Assembly (NCBI GenBank): GCA_964036195.1
Contig: OZ038451.1
Coordinates: forward strand, 18,376,747-18,440,746
Reading direction: 5' to 3'
DNA: 64,000 nucleotides
DNA from: Sphaerolaimus hirsutus
Lineage: Eukaryota; Nematoda; Chromadorea; Monhysterida; Sphaerolaimidae
Both the position numbers and the translations under genes were made by a program. Positions 39,101 to 46,072 of the stretch are shown here, in pieces (within the stretch, counting starts at the first letter, position 1; the number at the start of each line of letters is the position of its first letter). The notes beneath the pieces were generated by a model. It saw nothing but the letters and a program-made list of their open reading frames with translations, was not told where the DNA came from and searched no databases.

Positions 39101-40840
39101 CAAGCTTCTCAGATTTTTTATGCAAATTAAAAGTGACCAAAAAGGTACATTTTCGACACCTTTCTCATAATTAGCAAATTTTGTGTTATTTCCCAAAACA
39201 CACTTTTAGCTAAACTAGAGTACACCTGTGGGTCCAAAAGTTGCGTGCAGCTGTTTGGCGGCGGCCGTGGGCACCGAGTTGAAGTTTGGGTCGTCGAGCG
39301 ACTGGAAAATCTGCATGAGCGCCAGCGTGGCGTTTGCAGCCACGTCGTCCAGACACCCGCCGCCCGTCGCATCGTCGGGTGCGGTCAGCGACACTGCATT
39401 GTTGTTTTTTGGTTACATTTTGATCTTCAGAAGGAAATTACACTACTTTTCTGCTACACTGACTTGAAATGGCCGGAGTTAAAAAATAAACTTTACAATG
39501 TAAGCATCGAAAACCTTTCTTATATTTTAACATATACGCGGCGGACAGCACACTTAGTAGGGGTGGAAAAAAAGCGCTTTTTTAACGGCCCCGCTTTTTT
39601 AAAAAAAAAATAAAAAATAAATAAATTTAATAAAAAAAACGCGCTTTTTTCGCTTTTTTTCTAAAATTGTTAAGACGTTGCCTAAAAAGCTCCCAAATAT
39701 GGTCCTGAGTCAATATATACAGGTATATCAGACAAGTGGCAGTACTTGTGATGATATATAACCATAGAATGGCTATGTAATCATCTGATGGCATTATAAC
39801 TGCTGATTTCTGCCAAAAAAAATCCAATTTTATGTTGACTAATTATGTATATCGCCGTTTTTAAATGTTTCTTGACTGCAAGTGAAGTTAGGCATGGAAT
39901 AGTGCTTAAATTTGGCTATAAAAGATGGCTAATACATGACAGTGATGTTTCACACTGTAGAAAAGTGGAAGCACATTGGCTGGATATTATTTACTACACT
40001 GACATATCTCCTCAACTAATTATTACATGATACTATGCAGGAATAGAAGCAATGCCACTAAAATGCTACAAAACCAATGAAAACAACCACCAATGGCAAT
40101 TTGCATGTGAAATTATGCGCTTGCGCGCAAAATTTTTTTCAAAATACCTTGTGCATGAGTACTAAAAATTTTGCCAGCGCTTTTTTTTTAAAAAAAGCGC
40201 TGGGGCCCTTGCGCTTTTTTTTTAAAAAAAGCGGCGTTTTTTTTAAAAAAAGCGCTTGAAAAAAAGCGCTTGCCATCCCTAACACTTAGTATGAAAATCT
40301 ACCATAACCCATCTGAATAATGAACCAAAAATTATACAGTTTTTCATCATAATTTCGTTTTTACTATGGAATAATTAATTACGAAATTTATCACAAGATT
40401 TCATTCATTAAATTAAGGTAGGTTTTCAGACTAGGTGTGCTGTCCGCCGAGTATACTAAACATACGTTTTTTTATATTTTGAAATATTCAATACACATTA
40501 ACTGTGAATTTTGCGATTTTTACGCGCAAGCTTTAACGTTTTTCGATAGACATTTATTACAAATTTGCATTTTTCAGCTGTTGCTTTCATTTATTCTCCC
40601 AAGCGACTCCCCAAATCAGAAACAGAACAGGGCCCCGAAACTACTAAACCCCACACCCAAACTCAACCCACCATACTCCCTGGCGATATGCTCGAGCATG
40701 CGGCAGTGCCTGAGCAGTAGCTGCCTGCGCGCCGGCTCGCACTTGTCGCACAGGGCACGTTTGAGTTTCTCGTAGGCGTGCTCCGATCTCAGCGGCGCCC
40801 GGCGCACGGCCGCGCCCCCGCCCGCAGCCGTGCACGACCA
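9131..40840 (-). CDS. ASCC3: ASCC3, activating signal cointegrator 1 complex helicase (5' end missing)
   Basis: A Ski2-like tandem helicase of the ASCC complex, acting 3'-5' in alkylation-damage repair and in splitting collided ribosomes. The 44 coding exons run 40840-40672, 39393-39226, 37011-36882, 36720-36547, 36238-36066, 34181-34075, 33714-33562, 32510-32320, 32070-31938, 31620-31468, 31164-30964, 30333-30028, 29568-29420, 28841-28745, 25975-25811, 25144-24917, 24517-24413, 24239-24067, 23828-23663, 23047-22865, 21270-21094, 20846-20716, 20450-20319, 20073-19963, 19584-19363, 19055-18979, 18713-18584, 18289-18117, 16910-16813, 16218-15997, 15660-15540, 15290-15151, 14830-14690, 14317-14123, 13341-13157, 12720-12618, 12367-12221, 11864-11727, 11311-11144, 10806-10681, 10503-10344, 10068-9983, 9802-9548, 9199-9131. 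All joins keep frame. The product is about 2,280 residues, close to the roughly 2,200 of the human protein. Both helicase cassettes have intact ATPase motifs. The C-terminus ([13 protein letters not shown], then a short tail with [10 protein letters not shown]) favours ASCC3 over the relative BRR2. Only the start exon(s) are unplaced. Splice sites are inferred from homology and phase. Confidence 0.93.
13428..13851. mobile_element. Non-autonomous hAT element, CAGGGACGTATCCAGGAT end
   Basis: Target duplication ATCACCGG at 13420-13427 and 13852-13859. The left tip is CAGGGACGTATCCAGG; the right tip, GGGTACTGCCCTG, is imperfect. Inside are poly-G/C tracts, GGCGCCATGGCGC repeats and the shared near-palindrome TGCGCGCTTGCGCGC with AAAATTTTTT (13726-13750). 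It lies in an ASCC3 intron and does not encode a transposase. Confidence 0.85.
15697..15950. repeat. MITE of the CAGTCCCAGACC family in an ASCC3 intron
   Basis: Ends CACTCCCAGGCACTGTAAAG and CAGGGCGCGGGACTG. The core is TGTAAAATGTCATGCA units with internal inverted copies, possibly two elements fused. It fills most of the 336-bp intron between exons 16218-15997 and 15660-15540. Confidence 0.6.
16943..17992. repeat. Element with ACACACTAGTTGAC ends and CGAAACTCGATA repeats
   Basis: The left CACACACTAGTTGACACAC faces the right GTCAACTAGCGTGTGTGGG. The interior (about 17030-17360) repeats CATCCGAAACTCGATATCTCC or CACTCGAAACTCGATAACTCC at least six times, with inverted copies near 17570. The related shorter element at 23101-23266 has the same ends. 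It lies in the ASCC3 intron between exons 18289-18117 and 16910-16813. Confidence 0.5.
18371..18553. repeat. CAGTATTTCCTCGAAATACCCCC repeat element
   Basis: A short element with inverted tips (TACAGTATTTCCTCG; AATAATACTGTA) and GGGGGTTTATT-type units. Same family as 21356-21907, 36452-36529 and 56272-56543, whose tips read CCGTATNTCCTTGAATA between TA dinucleotides. Confidence 0.5.
20139..20303. repeat. MITE of the CAGTCCCAGACC family in an ASCC3 intron
   Basis: Ends CAGTCCTTGGCCGTGTAAAA and TGCAGGGTCTAGGATTG, nearly palindromic body with AAACGCGTTTGCCATTTTAC near the centre. It makes up most of the 245-bp intron between exons 20450-20319 and 20073-19963, starting 15 bases from the donor. 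Confidence 0.7.
21356..21907. repeat. CCGTATATCCTTGAATAAG inverted-end element
   Basis: Left tip TTTACCGTATATCCTTGAAT and right tip TTCAAGGATATACGGTAA, flanked by TA. The interior has GAATAACNCCCCCCTTG units in both orientations. A TA duplication with these tips would fit a Tc1/mariner-type MITE. No transposase is seen. Confidence 0.7.
22127..22838. mobile_element. Non-autonomous hAT element, TAGGGATGG / AAAGCGC type
   Basis: Target duplication CCTGCACC at 22119-22126 and 22839-22846. Tips TAGGGATGGCAAGCGC and CATCCCTA. Subterminal arrays of AAAAAAGCGCTTTTTT flank a body shared with 39558-40281. It carries the near-palindrome GCGCGCAAGCGCA with AAAATTTT (22271-22291) and a 61-codon ORF (22377-22562, minus) also kept in the other copy. 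Confidence 0.9.
23101..23266. repeat. Short element with CCACACACAGTAGTTGAC ends
   Basis: CCACACACAGTAGTTGAC faces GTCAACTAGTGTGTGTGTGG, with a second inner pair (CCAAATGTCAACTG / CAGTTGACATTTGG). It is AT-rich, carries no ORF and sits in an ASCC3 intron. Confidence 0.6.
23396..23531. repeat. Hairpin of GTATCCAAAT repeats
   Basis: Several GTATCCAAATTTTTTTGTAT units are followed by their complements (ATTTGGATACAAAAAC, TTTGGATACAATAC), giving a strong intronic hairpin. It follows a fragment of the CAGTTCCAGACCCTGTAAAG MITE family at about 23370. Confidence 0.6.
25285..25700. mobile_element. hAT-like element, CAGGGACGTAGCCAGGAT ends
   Basis: Tips CAGGGACGTAGCCAGG and CTGGCTACGTCCTTG. The interior has long G and C runs, GGCGCCATTGGCGCC units and the near-palindrome TGCGCGCTTGCGCGC with AAAATTTTT (25566-25589). 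Flanks TTCGCTGG and TTCTGGTA match only partly, so the target duplication has decayed or was deleted. Confidence 0.7.
26340..26440. repeat. Direct repeat copy 1 flanking the RT region
   Basis: GAACCGCCCTTGGAATTCCGC, GGCGGAACTCAAAAACGT and TTTTGAGTGTGC(A/G)GTGCGCCA recur at 28529-28622 in the same orientation with few differences. The preceding 26110-26340 holds further TTCGAAC and GGCGGAATT units in both orientations. Confidence 0.7.
26557..27468 (+). CDS. Reverse-transcriptase-like ORF (retroelement fragment)
   Basis: A 303-codon ORF in the ASCC3 intron 25976-28744, on the opposite strand. RT motifs visible: [14 protein letters not shown] (motif A region, about residues 16-29), [17 protein letters not shown] (about 104-120, motif B-like), and [11 protein letters not shown] (about 142-152), the catalytic YxDD box, intact. 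Later parts ([25 protein letters not shown]) recall a diverged RT family that is widespread in animal genomes. No endonuclease, RNase H or integrase was recognised. The start Met is near motif A, so the N-terminal fingers are probably missing or frameshifted. Third positions are AT-rich, unlike host exons, consistent with a transposon origin. Two similar direct repeats of about 100 bp (about 26340 and 28529) lie outside it. Confidence 0.75.
   Translation: MKTKPRSTYKIFFTNVFGDFSSMYTSLPHNIVMNSVIKLIELCMTNSKKRYLKISGNFCTYTDIITDGNIYLDKHTAIDLIYTILNESYVNFAGFVFRQQKGIPMGGACSPLLCDITMLMIEREFVRNGKNRHLTCKMGPFVRYIDDLLGFVTPSVDSLGLIRDIYPAELPINPTHKNDHTCDFLDLSISLRPFIHFEVYNKVDAFPMKVIRFTYFGGNQSSRLGYSTLYSQLVRIVRLSANYNCFYMRKIQLLRLFLDQGYDKLTLLETCLKFMVNYENLLAALGGPDSDVQIVSIKNELWR
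27685..27879 (+). CDS. Small basic ORF, 64 codons, unknown
   Basis: ATG in context CACACCATGCC begins [19 protein letters not shown], continues with lysine/arginine clusters, then a probable helix [20 protein letters not shown], and ends at TAG. The codons are GC-rich at third positions, unlike the neighbouring RT ORF, suggesting recent host-like or selected coding sequence. It may be a complete short protein, a first exon (a weak GTTAGC donor lies near the stop), or an element cargo gene. It lies between the RT ORF and the second direct repeat. Confidence 0.35.
   Translation: MPGANSNEANKRTNKRKNGERGNNAANKKSRIDQRINREFVDLLYDELDKRKARQNFNDRHVVS
28108..28224 (-). CDS. Possible exon before a GTCAGT donor
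   Basis: The minus-strand frame reads [20 protein letters not shown] and IGGVQ up to a good CAG|GTCAGT donor. It has helical character but no match to ASCC3. It lies inside the region bracketed by the two direct repeats and could belong to the retroelement. I could not find a partner exon. Confidence 0.2.
28529..28622. repeat. Direct repeat copy 2 flanking the RT region
   Basis: Second copy of the 26340-26440 unit, about 2.2 kb away in the same orientation. The pair brackets the RT ORF and a small basic ORF, so the whole may be one element. It is too short and lacks the tRNA-priming and polypurine features needed to call it an LTR. Confidence 0.65.
28891..28964 (-). tRNA. tRNA-Ile (anticodon AAU)
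   Basis: Folds as a standard 74-nt tRNA without CCA. Acceptor GGCCTCG pairs with CGGGGCC, D arm GCTC/GAGC, anticodon stem TGGGT/GCCCA with loop CTAATAA (anticodon AAT), T arm GCAGG-TTCGACC-CCTGC. No intron. B-box GGTTCGACCCC is intact. It is in an ASCC3 intron, same strand as ASCC3, 50 bp upstream of exon 28841-28745. Confidence 0.93.
34352..35176. mobile_element. Non-autonomous hAT element with a palindromic insert
   Basis: Target duplication GGGTAGAT at 34344-34351 and 35177-35184. Tips CAGGGCCGTATCCAG and CTGGATACGTCCCTG. The body is homologous, inverted, to 13428-13851: shared TTTGCTCCATGTGGCCGCAAATC and the near-palindrome AAAATTTTGCGCGCGAGCGCGCA (34854-34879). A palindrome at 34403-34771 interrupts it. 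Confidence 0.9.
34403..34771. repeat. 369-bp palindromic insertion inside the hAT element
   Basis: TGATACGCACACGTGCCCGA at the left mirrors TCGGGCACGTGTGCGTATCA at the right, with nested inverted TTTTCACTTGACAC and CAAGTGATTTTCAGATATGA units through the centre. The related element at 13428-13851 lacks it. No clear target duplication. Confidence 0.75.
35241..35314 (-). pseudogene. tRNA-like sequence, probable tRNA pseudogene
   Basis: D arm GCTC/GAGC, a five-pair anticodon stem TTCAC/GTGAA and a perfect T arm CCGGG-TTCGAGT-CCCGG. However, the loop ACGCTTA has C instead of U at position 33, and the acceptor CTCCTCG/CGAAGGC has two mismatches. Anticodon GCU would mean serine, yet there is no long variable arm. 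It is flanked by a perfect inverted repeat (35221-35237 and 35318-35334). Confidence 0.65.
36452..36529. repeat. CCGTATTTCCTCGAAATACCC mini-element
   Basis: Seventy-eight bases between TA dinucleotides: tip CCGTATTTCCTCG and mirror CAAGGAAATACGG. Smallest copy of the family at 18371 and 21356. Confidence 0.75.
36698..36877. repeat. MITE forming an ASCC3 intron (introner-like)
   Basis: A 180-bp element with ends CAATCCCAGACCATGTAAAA and TTACAAGGTCTGGGACTG and a near-perfect palindromic centre (GCAAACGTACGTTTGC). The predicted ASCC3 intron 36721-36881 lies almost wholly inside it. On the minus strand the GT donor is 3 bp outside one tip, and the AG acceptor lies 23 bp inside the other tip. Confidence 0.8.
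37988..38853. mobile_element. Non-autonomous hAT element, GGGACC type
   Basis: Target duplication CTTACGAA at 37980-37987 and 38854-38861. Tips TAGGGTTCAAACGGGACC and GTTTGAACCCTA. Both ends have long (GGGACC)n arrays. The centre has GGCGCC units and TGCGCGCTCGCGCA with AAATTTTTT (38531-38554). It lies in an ASCC3 intron. Confidence 0.92.
39558..40281. mobile_element. Non-autonomous hAT element, AAAGCGC type, inverted copy of 22127
   Basis: Target duplication ACACTTAG at 39550-39557 and 40282-40289. Tips TAGGGGTGGAAAAAAAGCGC and GCTTGCCATCCCTA. The body matches 22127-22838 in inverted orientation, including the 61-codon ORF (39845-40030, plus) and the near-palindrome TGCGCTTGCGCGC (40116-40137). 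Located in the first ASCC3 intron found. Confidence 0.92.
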
Positions 40841-42586
40841 CTGAGGGGTGAGGTGTGTTGGGTGGAGTATGTTGTATGGTGCCTCAATTCATCGGCATTA
40901 TCTTTACGATTCTTTGATAAAAAGCCAAAAATTCGATTTGGATTCTCTTCGTATTTTTTTTTTGGATACGGTTTGTACTTTGCATACACATACTTTACAT
41001 ACAAATTTATGATATTTTGACAATATTTTAGGCTCTGCTTGGGCTTAGGTCTGAGTGTTTTGGCGACACGCTCATTCTCTGGAAGGAGGTAAGAGTGTGA
41101 CTTGGACCTAAGCCAATTAGTAAACAGAACACTGACAACTTGTTTGCCTGTTGTATGTTTGATTTACGCGGGTAAAAGACTATATAAGGGTATAAGATTC
41201 GGCGCCAGGGGCCAGTCCCGCACACTGTAAAATGTACTGTGAAGTGTAAAATGTCGCACTAATATGCTGAGTGCCTTGAAAATGTATACCTAGTCGGAAT
41301 AAAAACGTTTTTCCCTTTTTGCAAAATTTTATGCGGTGCGGAAATAGTCTCAGATGCTCTACTTCCGGTACACTCGGTATACATCTACACTTCTAAAAAG
41401 GTCACTTCCGGTCAATGTTGCATGTTAATTCCCGAATTGCATTCCATTCTCTCTCTCTATCTTAAGCTCTCTCTTAGCTACTTGTCTCTGATAAGTATTT
41501 TTAAATTTCCAACCGCTATCCCACAAGCCACAAACATAACAGCAAAACTACGCCGTTGGCACTATTCCAAGTGCGCCAAAAATACATGCAAACGGACAAC
41601 CGCGGAAGCGCAGCTTTTGCCTACCTCTGTATTCCGCCTGCGTTCTGCCAACAAACGTTGTACAGCTTCGCTAAATCTCACTGGCGGCTGGTACTGTGAG
41701 CCTGCCATCGTTTATGTTTATACAACAGTACGAGGGTCGCGCAATATTTTTCTTTTTTAATACATTTCGTAACTTGGCGAAGTGCCATGTGAGTAAACGG
41801 TATCTGGATACCGAGTGATGAGATGAGTTTTGAATTATTACATATTTGGGTTTTTCTGCGCTGCTCATTTTCTCTGGTTCTTTGACTGATTTCGACGCAA
41901 TATTTTACATTTGAAATTGATTGTCGTTTTGTAAATGTTGCGAAGAGACCTCAGGCATGTAAAATGAAAATCACTATTAAGCTGGAAGACGATGATAAAT
42001 AAATAGTATTCAAATATCATGAGAGTTTCTTGTCACTTCTATATATACATGCTGAATTGGCCCCTCCCCAAAATTTCATTAGAATATGAAGTGCTTGAAA
42101 CATGAACAACCTCTTTTCTTAAGACAAATGTCGTTGAGCACCTCATCAATGAAGAATGTTGCAAAAACAAAGGTCAAATTAGATTTATCAAAGAACTGAC
42201 TGCTCACTTCTTTATCCAAGAGTGAAGTCTGCCGCTGGACAAGTGACGAGACAAAATGGTCAATTCAAAGTGAAGTTGTAAGTGGAACATACTTGTCACT
42301 TGACTTTCCATGTATAGCTTCACTCATGCTTATTTGCCACTTGCCCACATGCGGAATTGGCACCGGAGAAAATACTTTTGTTACTTTAATTTGTGCCATT
42401 GAATTTTCATTTAACAGCTGTTGCTATTGATGCGTGTTATTGTTTTATTCAAGGGGAGGACATATTCGAGGCTATCCTGTAGTTTAGCACAGAATTGATC
42501 ACATCAACTAATGTTTTCTTGGGTTGTTGTATTTTCATGTGTTTGATGTGAGAAGTGAAATGAGAATTGAAAAAAGAAGTAAATAC
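40841..42586. other. No gene found; repeats only
   Basis: The missing ASCC3 start exon is expected upstream of 40841 but none is convincing here. At about 41212 there is a fragment of the CAGTCCC MITE family. At about 42030-42360 are AAGTGACAAG units with TGCTGAATTGGCCCC and TGCGGAATTGGCACC motifs, shared with 46134 and 9083. Nothing else stands out. Confidence 0.5.
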
Positions 42587-43291
42587 CAGAGTTGTTAAAA
42601 TACTGGTATTTTTGGAAAGTGAAAGTGTAAGTGTAAGCGTAAATACACTTTCCAAATTTTAAGTATGGATACTAAAAGTGTAAGGTATTTTGAAATACCC
42701 AGGAAAGTGTAAAAAAGTGTAAGTGTAAAAAATTTTTTAGAAAGAGCTCTCACTGTTGAGCATTAGAACACCACTGCTTTCACATTTAGATCAATTTATC
42801 TTTCATTTTCATTCATTATTTCACATTTTACTGCTAATTATGAAACATTTCAGACTGTAACAAATGTCGTGGTATGAAGTTGCCTAATAATGGCACTTTT
42901 TCAGTGTTGATAATTTACTGATTAAGCAATGCAATACACTGTTTAAATGCAAGAATGTACATGCAGCAAATATCAATGCAAAAGCCAGTCGACTTTGTGT
43001 CCAGCTGCTGAATTTCAATTGATTTTGTCCTTTTTACAAAAGTATGATGAAACTGTAGAATAGTTACCATGAGTACTGTTCAAAGGTATATTTCAAAGGT
43101 ATTCAAAGGCACATATGCCATATTTTCTACATTCAATGCATAACTGCGTGGAGTGTGGTCATTATGACATGTTGTGTACTTTAACATGTTGTGGAATATA
43201 ACATGCCATCATGGGAATATTACATGTTGTGGAAAGTGACATGCCAAAAGGTGAAAGTAACATGTCAAGCGTGAAAGTAACATGCCACAGC

Positions 43292-44153
43292 TAGGGTTCA
43301 AACGGGACCAGTTTTTCGGACCGGGACCGGGACCAGAAATTTTCTAATGTCGGGACCGGGACCGGGACTAGGGGGTCGGGACCGGGACCGGGACTGGCTT
43401 TTTTCAATTGTCGGGACCGGGACCGGGACTGGGGGGTCCGGACCGGGACTGGGATTTGCCGAACCAGGTACCGGCACCGCTATATTGTTTGAACCTTATT
43501 GGTATGTAATATCCAGCCAATGTTGTTCCACACACCTCCACTGTGTGAAGGACCACTCTCAATGTATTAGCCTTTTCTCGTAACATTATTCAAGCAGTAT
43601 TCCATTGCCATCTTCACTTGAACTTGTGAATATATGATGAAACGCAATGTACGCAGGATTTTTTTGGGGAGGGGGGGCGGCGCCAGTTGTAGGCGCCAAC
43701 GCCATGCCAGTATTGGCGCTGGCGTTGGCGCCAACATCTATAATATAGGTATCTATATATACCTATATTTCGTACTAGAATCATGTTGGGGACCATTCTA
43801 ACGTTGTCACATTATGGAGAAAATACATAGTAATTATTGGCTGGGTATTTGCGCGCTTGCGCGCAAAAATTTTTCAGATGTTCCTGCAAAATCGCTTTAG
43901 AAAAGTGTCAAATCTGGCAAATTTTTTTTGAAAGATACGTTTTTTTCCATCCCTGGTCGGGACCGCTATAAAATTCCGGGACCGGGACCGGGACCGGGAC
44001 TGGGTGGTCGGGACCGGGACCGGGACTGGCTTTTTTAATTGTCGGGACCGGGACCGGGACTGGGGTGTCGGGACCGGGACCGGGACCGGGACCGCCCCAG
44101 TCCCGACTTTTTGCCGAACCATGTACCGGGACCGCGGTCCCGTTTGAACCCTA
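43292..44153. mobile_element. hAT element, GGGACC type, innermost of the nest
   Basis: Target duplication GCCACAGC at 43284-43291 and 44154-44161. Tips TAGGGTTCAAACGGGACC and GGTCCCGTTTGAACCCTA. The body is closely similar to 37988-38853 in the same orientation, including GGCGCC units and TGCGCGCTTGCGCGC with AAAAATTTTT (about 43849-43875). Confidence 0.92.
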
Positions 44154-44799
44154 GCCACAGCCCAAAGGTGAATGTAACATGCAAAGCGTGAAAGTAACAT
44201 GTCATGCACATGCGGTCACAAGTTGTAACTCATGCATGTGAAAAAGTTATCAGTGATTGATCATTATCATCATGTTTGTCAAGGTGTGAATTCTATGCAC
44301 GTTCACGTGCGCAAATCAAACCCACACCATGTCGATAAATAGACCACAAATTGTTAATCGATACAATCTGTTGTTTTTTAGTTTGGCAAATGGTTTTTAG
44401 CTTTATCCTTGTGACGCTGTTAAAATGATAAGGATTATAGCTTGTTAATATTATTCATCAATATAAAAATATATCTTTCTCTAGACAGCACAGCACACAC
44501 AAGTTTGTAAATATATTAGTACACATGACTAAGAAGATAAGAAAAATAGCAACAAACATTCACAATACATTCAATGTAAACTTCAAAGCAAAATATGCAA
44601 GTAACAAGTAAATTTTAACAAAAAAGCAAGCTGTGCAAAAAATTTCCATCATAACAAAAAATACTTCGTATTTTCCAAAATGACATTTCACGAAATTTTT
44701 GATTTTAGAATTTTTCTAGAAAAAATTGGATGTTTTTCTAGGAGTTAAATAAAAAGTCTGAAAGCAAAATAAAATTTTGAAATTAGCCATCGTAAATGC

Positions 44800-45173
44800 T
44801 ACCAGAACTCACTAATTACCGTATTTGCTTGAATAAATCCCCTTGAATAATTCCTCCCCTTGAATAATTCCCTGTCAAATATGACATGATAAAAATAATT
44901 CCCATGCAGAAACATTTCTAGCGAATTCAGTAAAATAAAACCAAATAAATTTGACCAATGTTAGGCACATTTTGTGGCTGCTGCAGTGCTTGCAATTGCT
45001 GCAAAGCGGCAGCCAACTGCGCCTGAAGAAATTGATTTTGTACTTGCACATCAAAAACGTGTGCCATAGGTCCAGCCAGCGGTACCAATACCTGCCCAGC
45101 GTCACTTATGACAAAAAAATCAATGTCAAAAACTACAATATTTGTCCAAACTCACCGTACCGCTATCAGCCAT
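44800..45173 (-). CDS. Two-exon ORF inside the Mutator-like element
   Basis: ATG at 45173 encodes MADSGT and meets a consensus GTGAGT donor after 45156. A short intron ends in GGGCAG at 45092. The second part (from 45091) continues in frame: VLVPLAGPMAHVFDVQVQNQ, then a Gln/Ala/Leu-rich helix (FLQAQLAAALQQLQALQQPQ), and runs to a stop near 44800 through repeat-derived sequence. No transposase similarity. It may be a captured host gene fragment or an element-specific protein; the last part is probably not native. Confidence 0.4.
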
Positions 45174-46072
45174 GACTTCCAAGTTAACCCATTCGACAAA
45201 AAAAACGACAACAGATTGTATCAGATGATTAAAAAACAACAGATTGTATCGATTAACAATTTGGCCTATTTATCGACATGGTGTGGGTTTGATTTGCGCG
45301 CGTGAACGTGCATAGAATTCACACCTTGACAAACATGATGATAATGATCAATCACTGATAACTTTTTCACACACATGAGTTACAACTTGCGACCGCATGT
45401 GCATGACATGTTACTTTCACGCTTTGCATGTTACATTCACCTTTGGGCTGTGGCATGTTACTTTCACGCTTGACATGTTACTTTCACCTTTTGGCATGTC
45501 ACTTTCCACAACATGTAATATTCCCATGATGGCATGTTAGATTCCACAACATGTTAAAGTACACAACATGTCAAAGTGGATTGACCCAACTGCGTGCACT
45601 GTGTACATTTTTGTACATGAACTTGTTTTAAGATTTCTCAAGAGCATAAAACGGCCATCTGAAAGAAAAAAATATACTTTCTGTACACGGGTATTTTGCC
45701 CAGGAAAGTGTAAAAAAGTGTACGGGTATTTTATGAAAGTGTAAGTGTACGTGTAAATATAAATACCCATTTATACTCCGGTTACTTTACACCCTGCACG
45801 CGTGTTTCCCGCTGGAAGTGTGCCAACGATGGTTAATGCGTCCGAGTTTCATAAAAAGATGACAAAATTGATTGTTGTTATAATGTTATTCATTAACATA
45901 TTCACATCGATGAATGTTTTTCATATTTTTACGGAAATCGCATGATTTCATAATCATTGGCACGCTTCCAACACGAGACATAAATCAGTGCGAGGGCAGA
46001 GTATCACGTACGCCGAGTATACCCGGGTATTTCGGGTAAGTGTAAATACACTTTCGCAACTCTGGTAAATAC

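Larger units (their letters stand above)
32320..40840 (-). other. ASCC3: ASCC3 N-terminal region (exons 1-8 of those found)
   Basis: This region binds ASCC2 in the human protein. Recognisable parts are [23 protein letters not shown] (exon 39393-39226), [18 protein letters not shown] (37011-36882), [16 protein letters not shown] (34181-34075), [20 protein letters not shown] (33714-33562) and [20 protein letters not shown] (32510-32320). They follow the family order. The Ala/Gln/Arg-rich exons at 36720-36066 are not conserved and are less certain. The first exon found begins in phase 0 after CCCTCAG, so at least one upstream exon with the ATG must exist. Confidence 0.8.
43151..45587. mobile_element. 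Mutator-like element with long inverted repeats and 9-bp duplication
   Basis: Target duplication AACTGCGTG at 43142-43150 and 45588-45596. The inverted repeats are about 350 bp each. The outer 26 bp are diverged; after that they match closely (GACATGTTGTGTACTTTAAC), with repeated GTGAAAGTAACATG units. The left arm is interrupted by the hAT at 43292-44153. A 9-bp duplication and long terminal repeats are the hallmark of Mutator-like elements. No MuDR transposase is seen, so it is non-autonomous. Confidence 0.85.
42587..46064. mobile_element. hAT element, CAGAGTTG ends, outermost of a three-deep nest
   Basis: Target duplication GTAAATAC at 42579-42586 and 46065-46072. Tips CAGAGTTG and CAACTCTG as in 4670-5589, with AAGTGTAAGTGTAAGCGTAA subterminal repeats. 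Its 3.48 kb length is mostly the inserted element 43151-45587. A copy of the 1947-2203 element sits near its right end (about 45773-46018). No transposase ORF found. Confidence 0.9.

Noticed and set aside
9131-40840. Annotation of the helicase as BRR2 (SNRNP200) instead of ASCC3
   Set aside because: The family is the same, but the N-terminal segments ([10 protein letters not shown].., [20 protein letters not shown]), the [10 protein letters not shown] and MATMNKPAY segments and the C-terminal tail follow ASCC3.
41422-41868. Open frames on both strands at 41.4-41.9 kb
   Set aside because: AT-rich codon use, no splice context and no recognisable protein.
37981-44209. Proteins of Gly-Pro-Gly or Pro-Val-Pro-Val repeats
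   Set aside because: They are translations of the GGGACC subterminal arrays of hAT elements.
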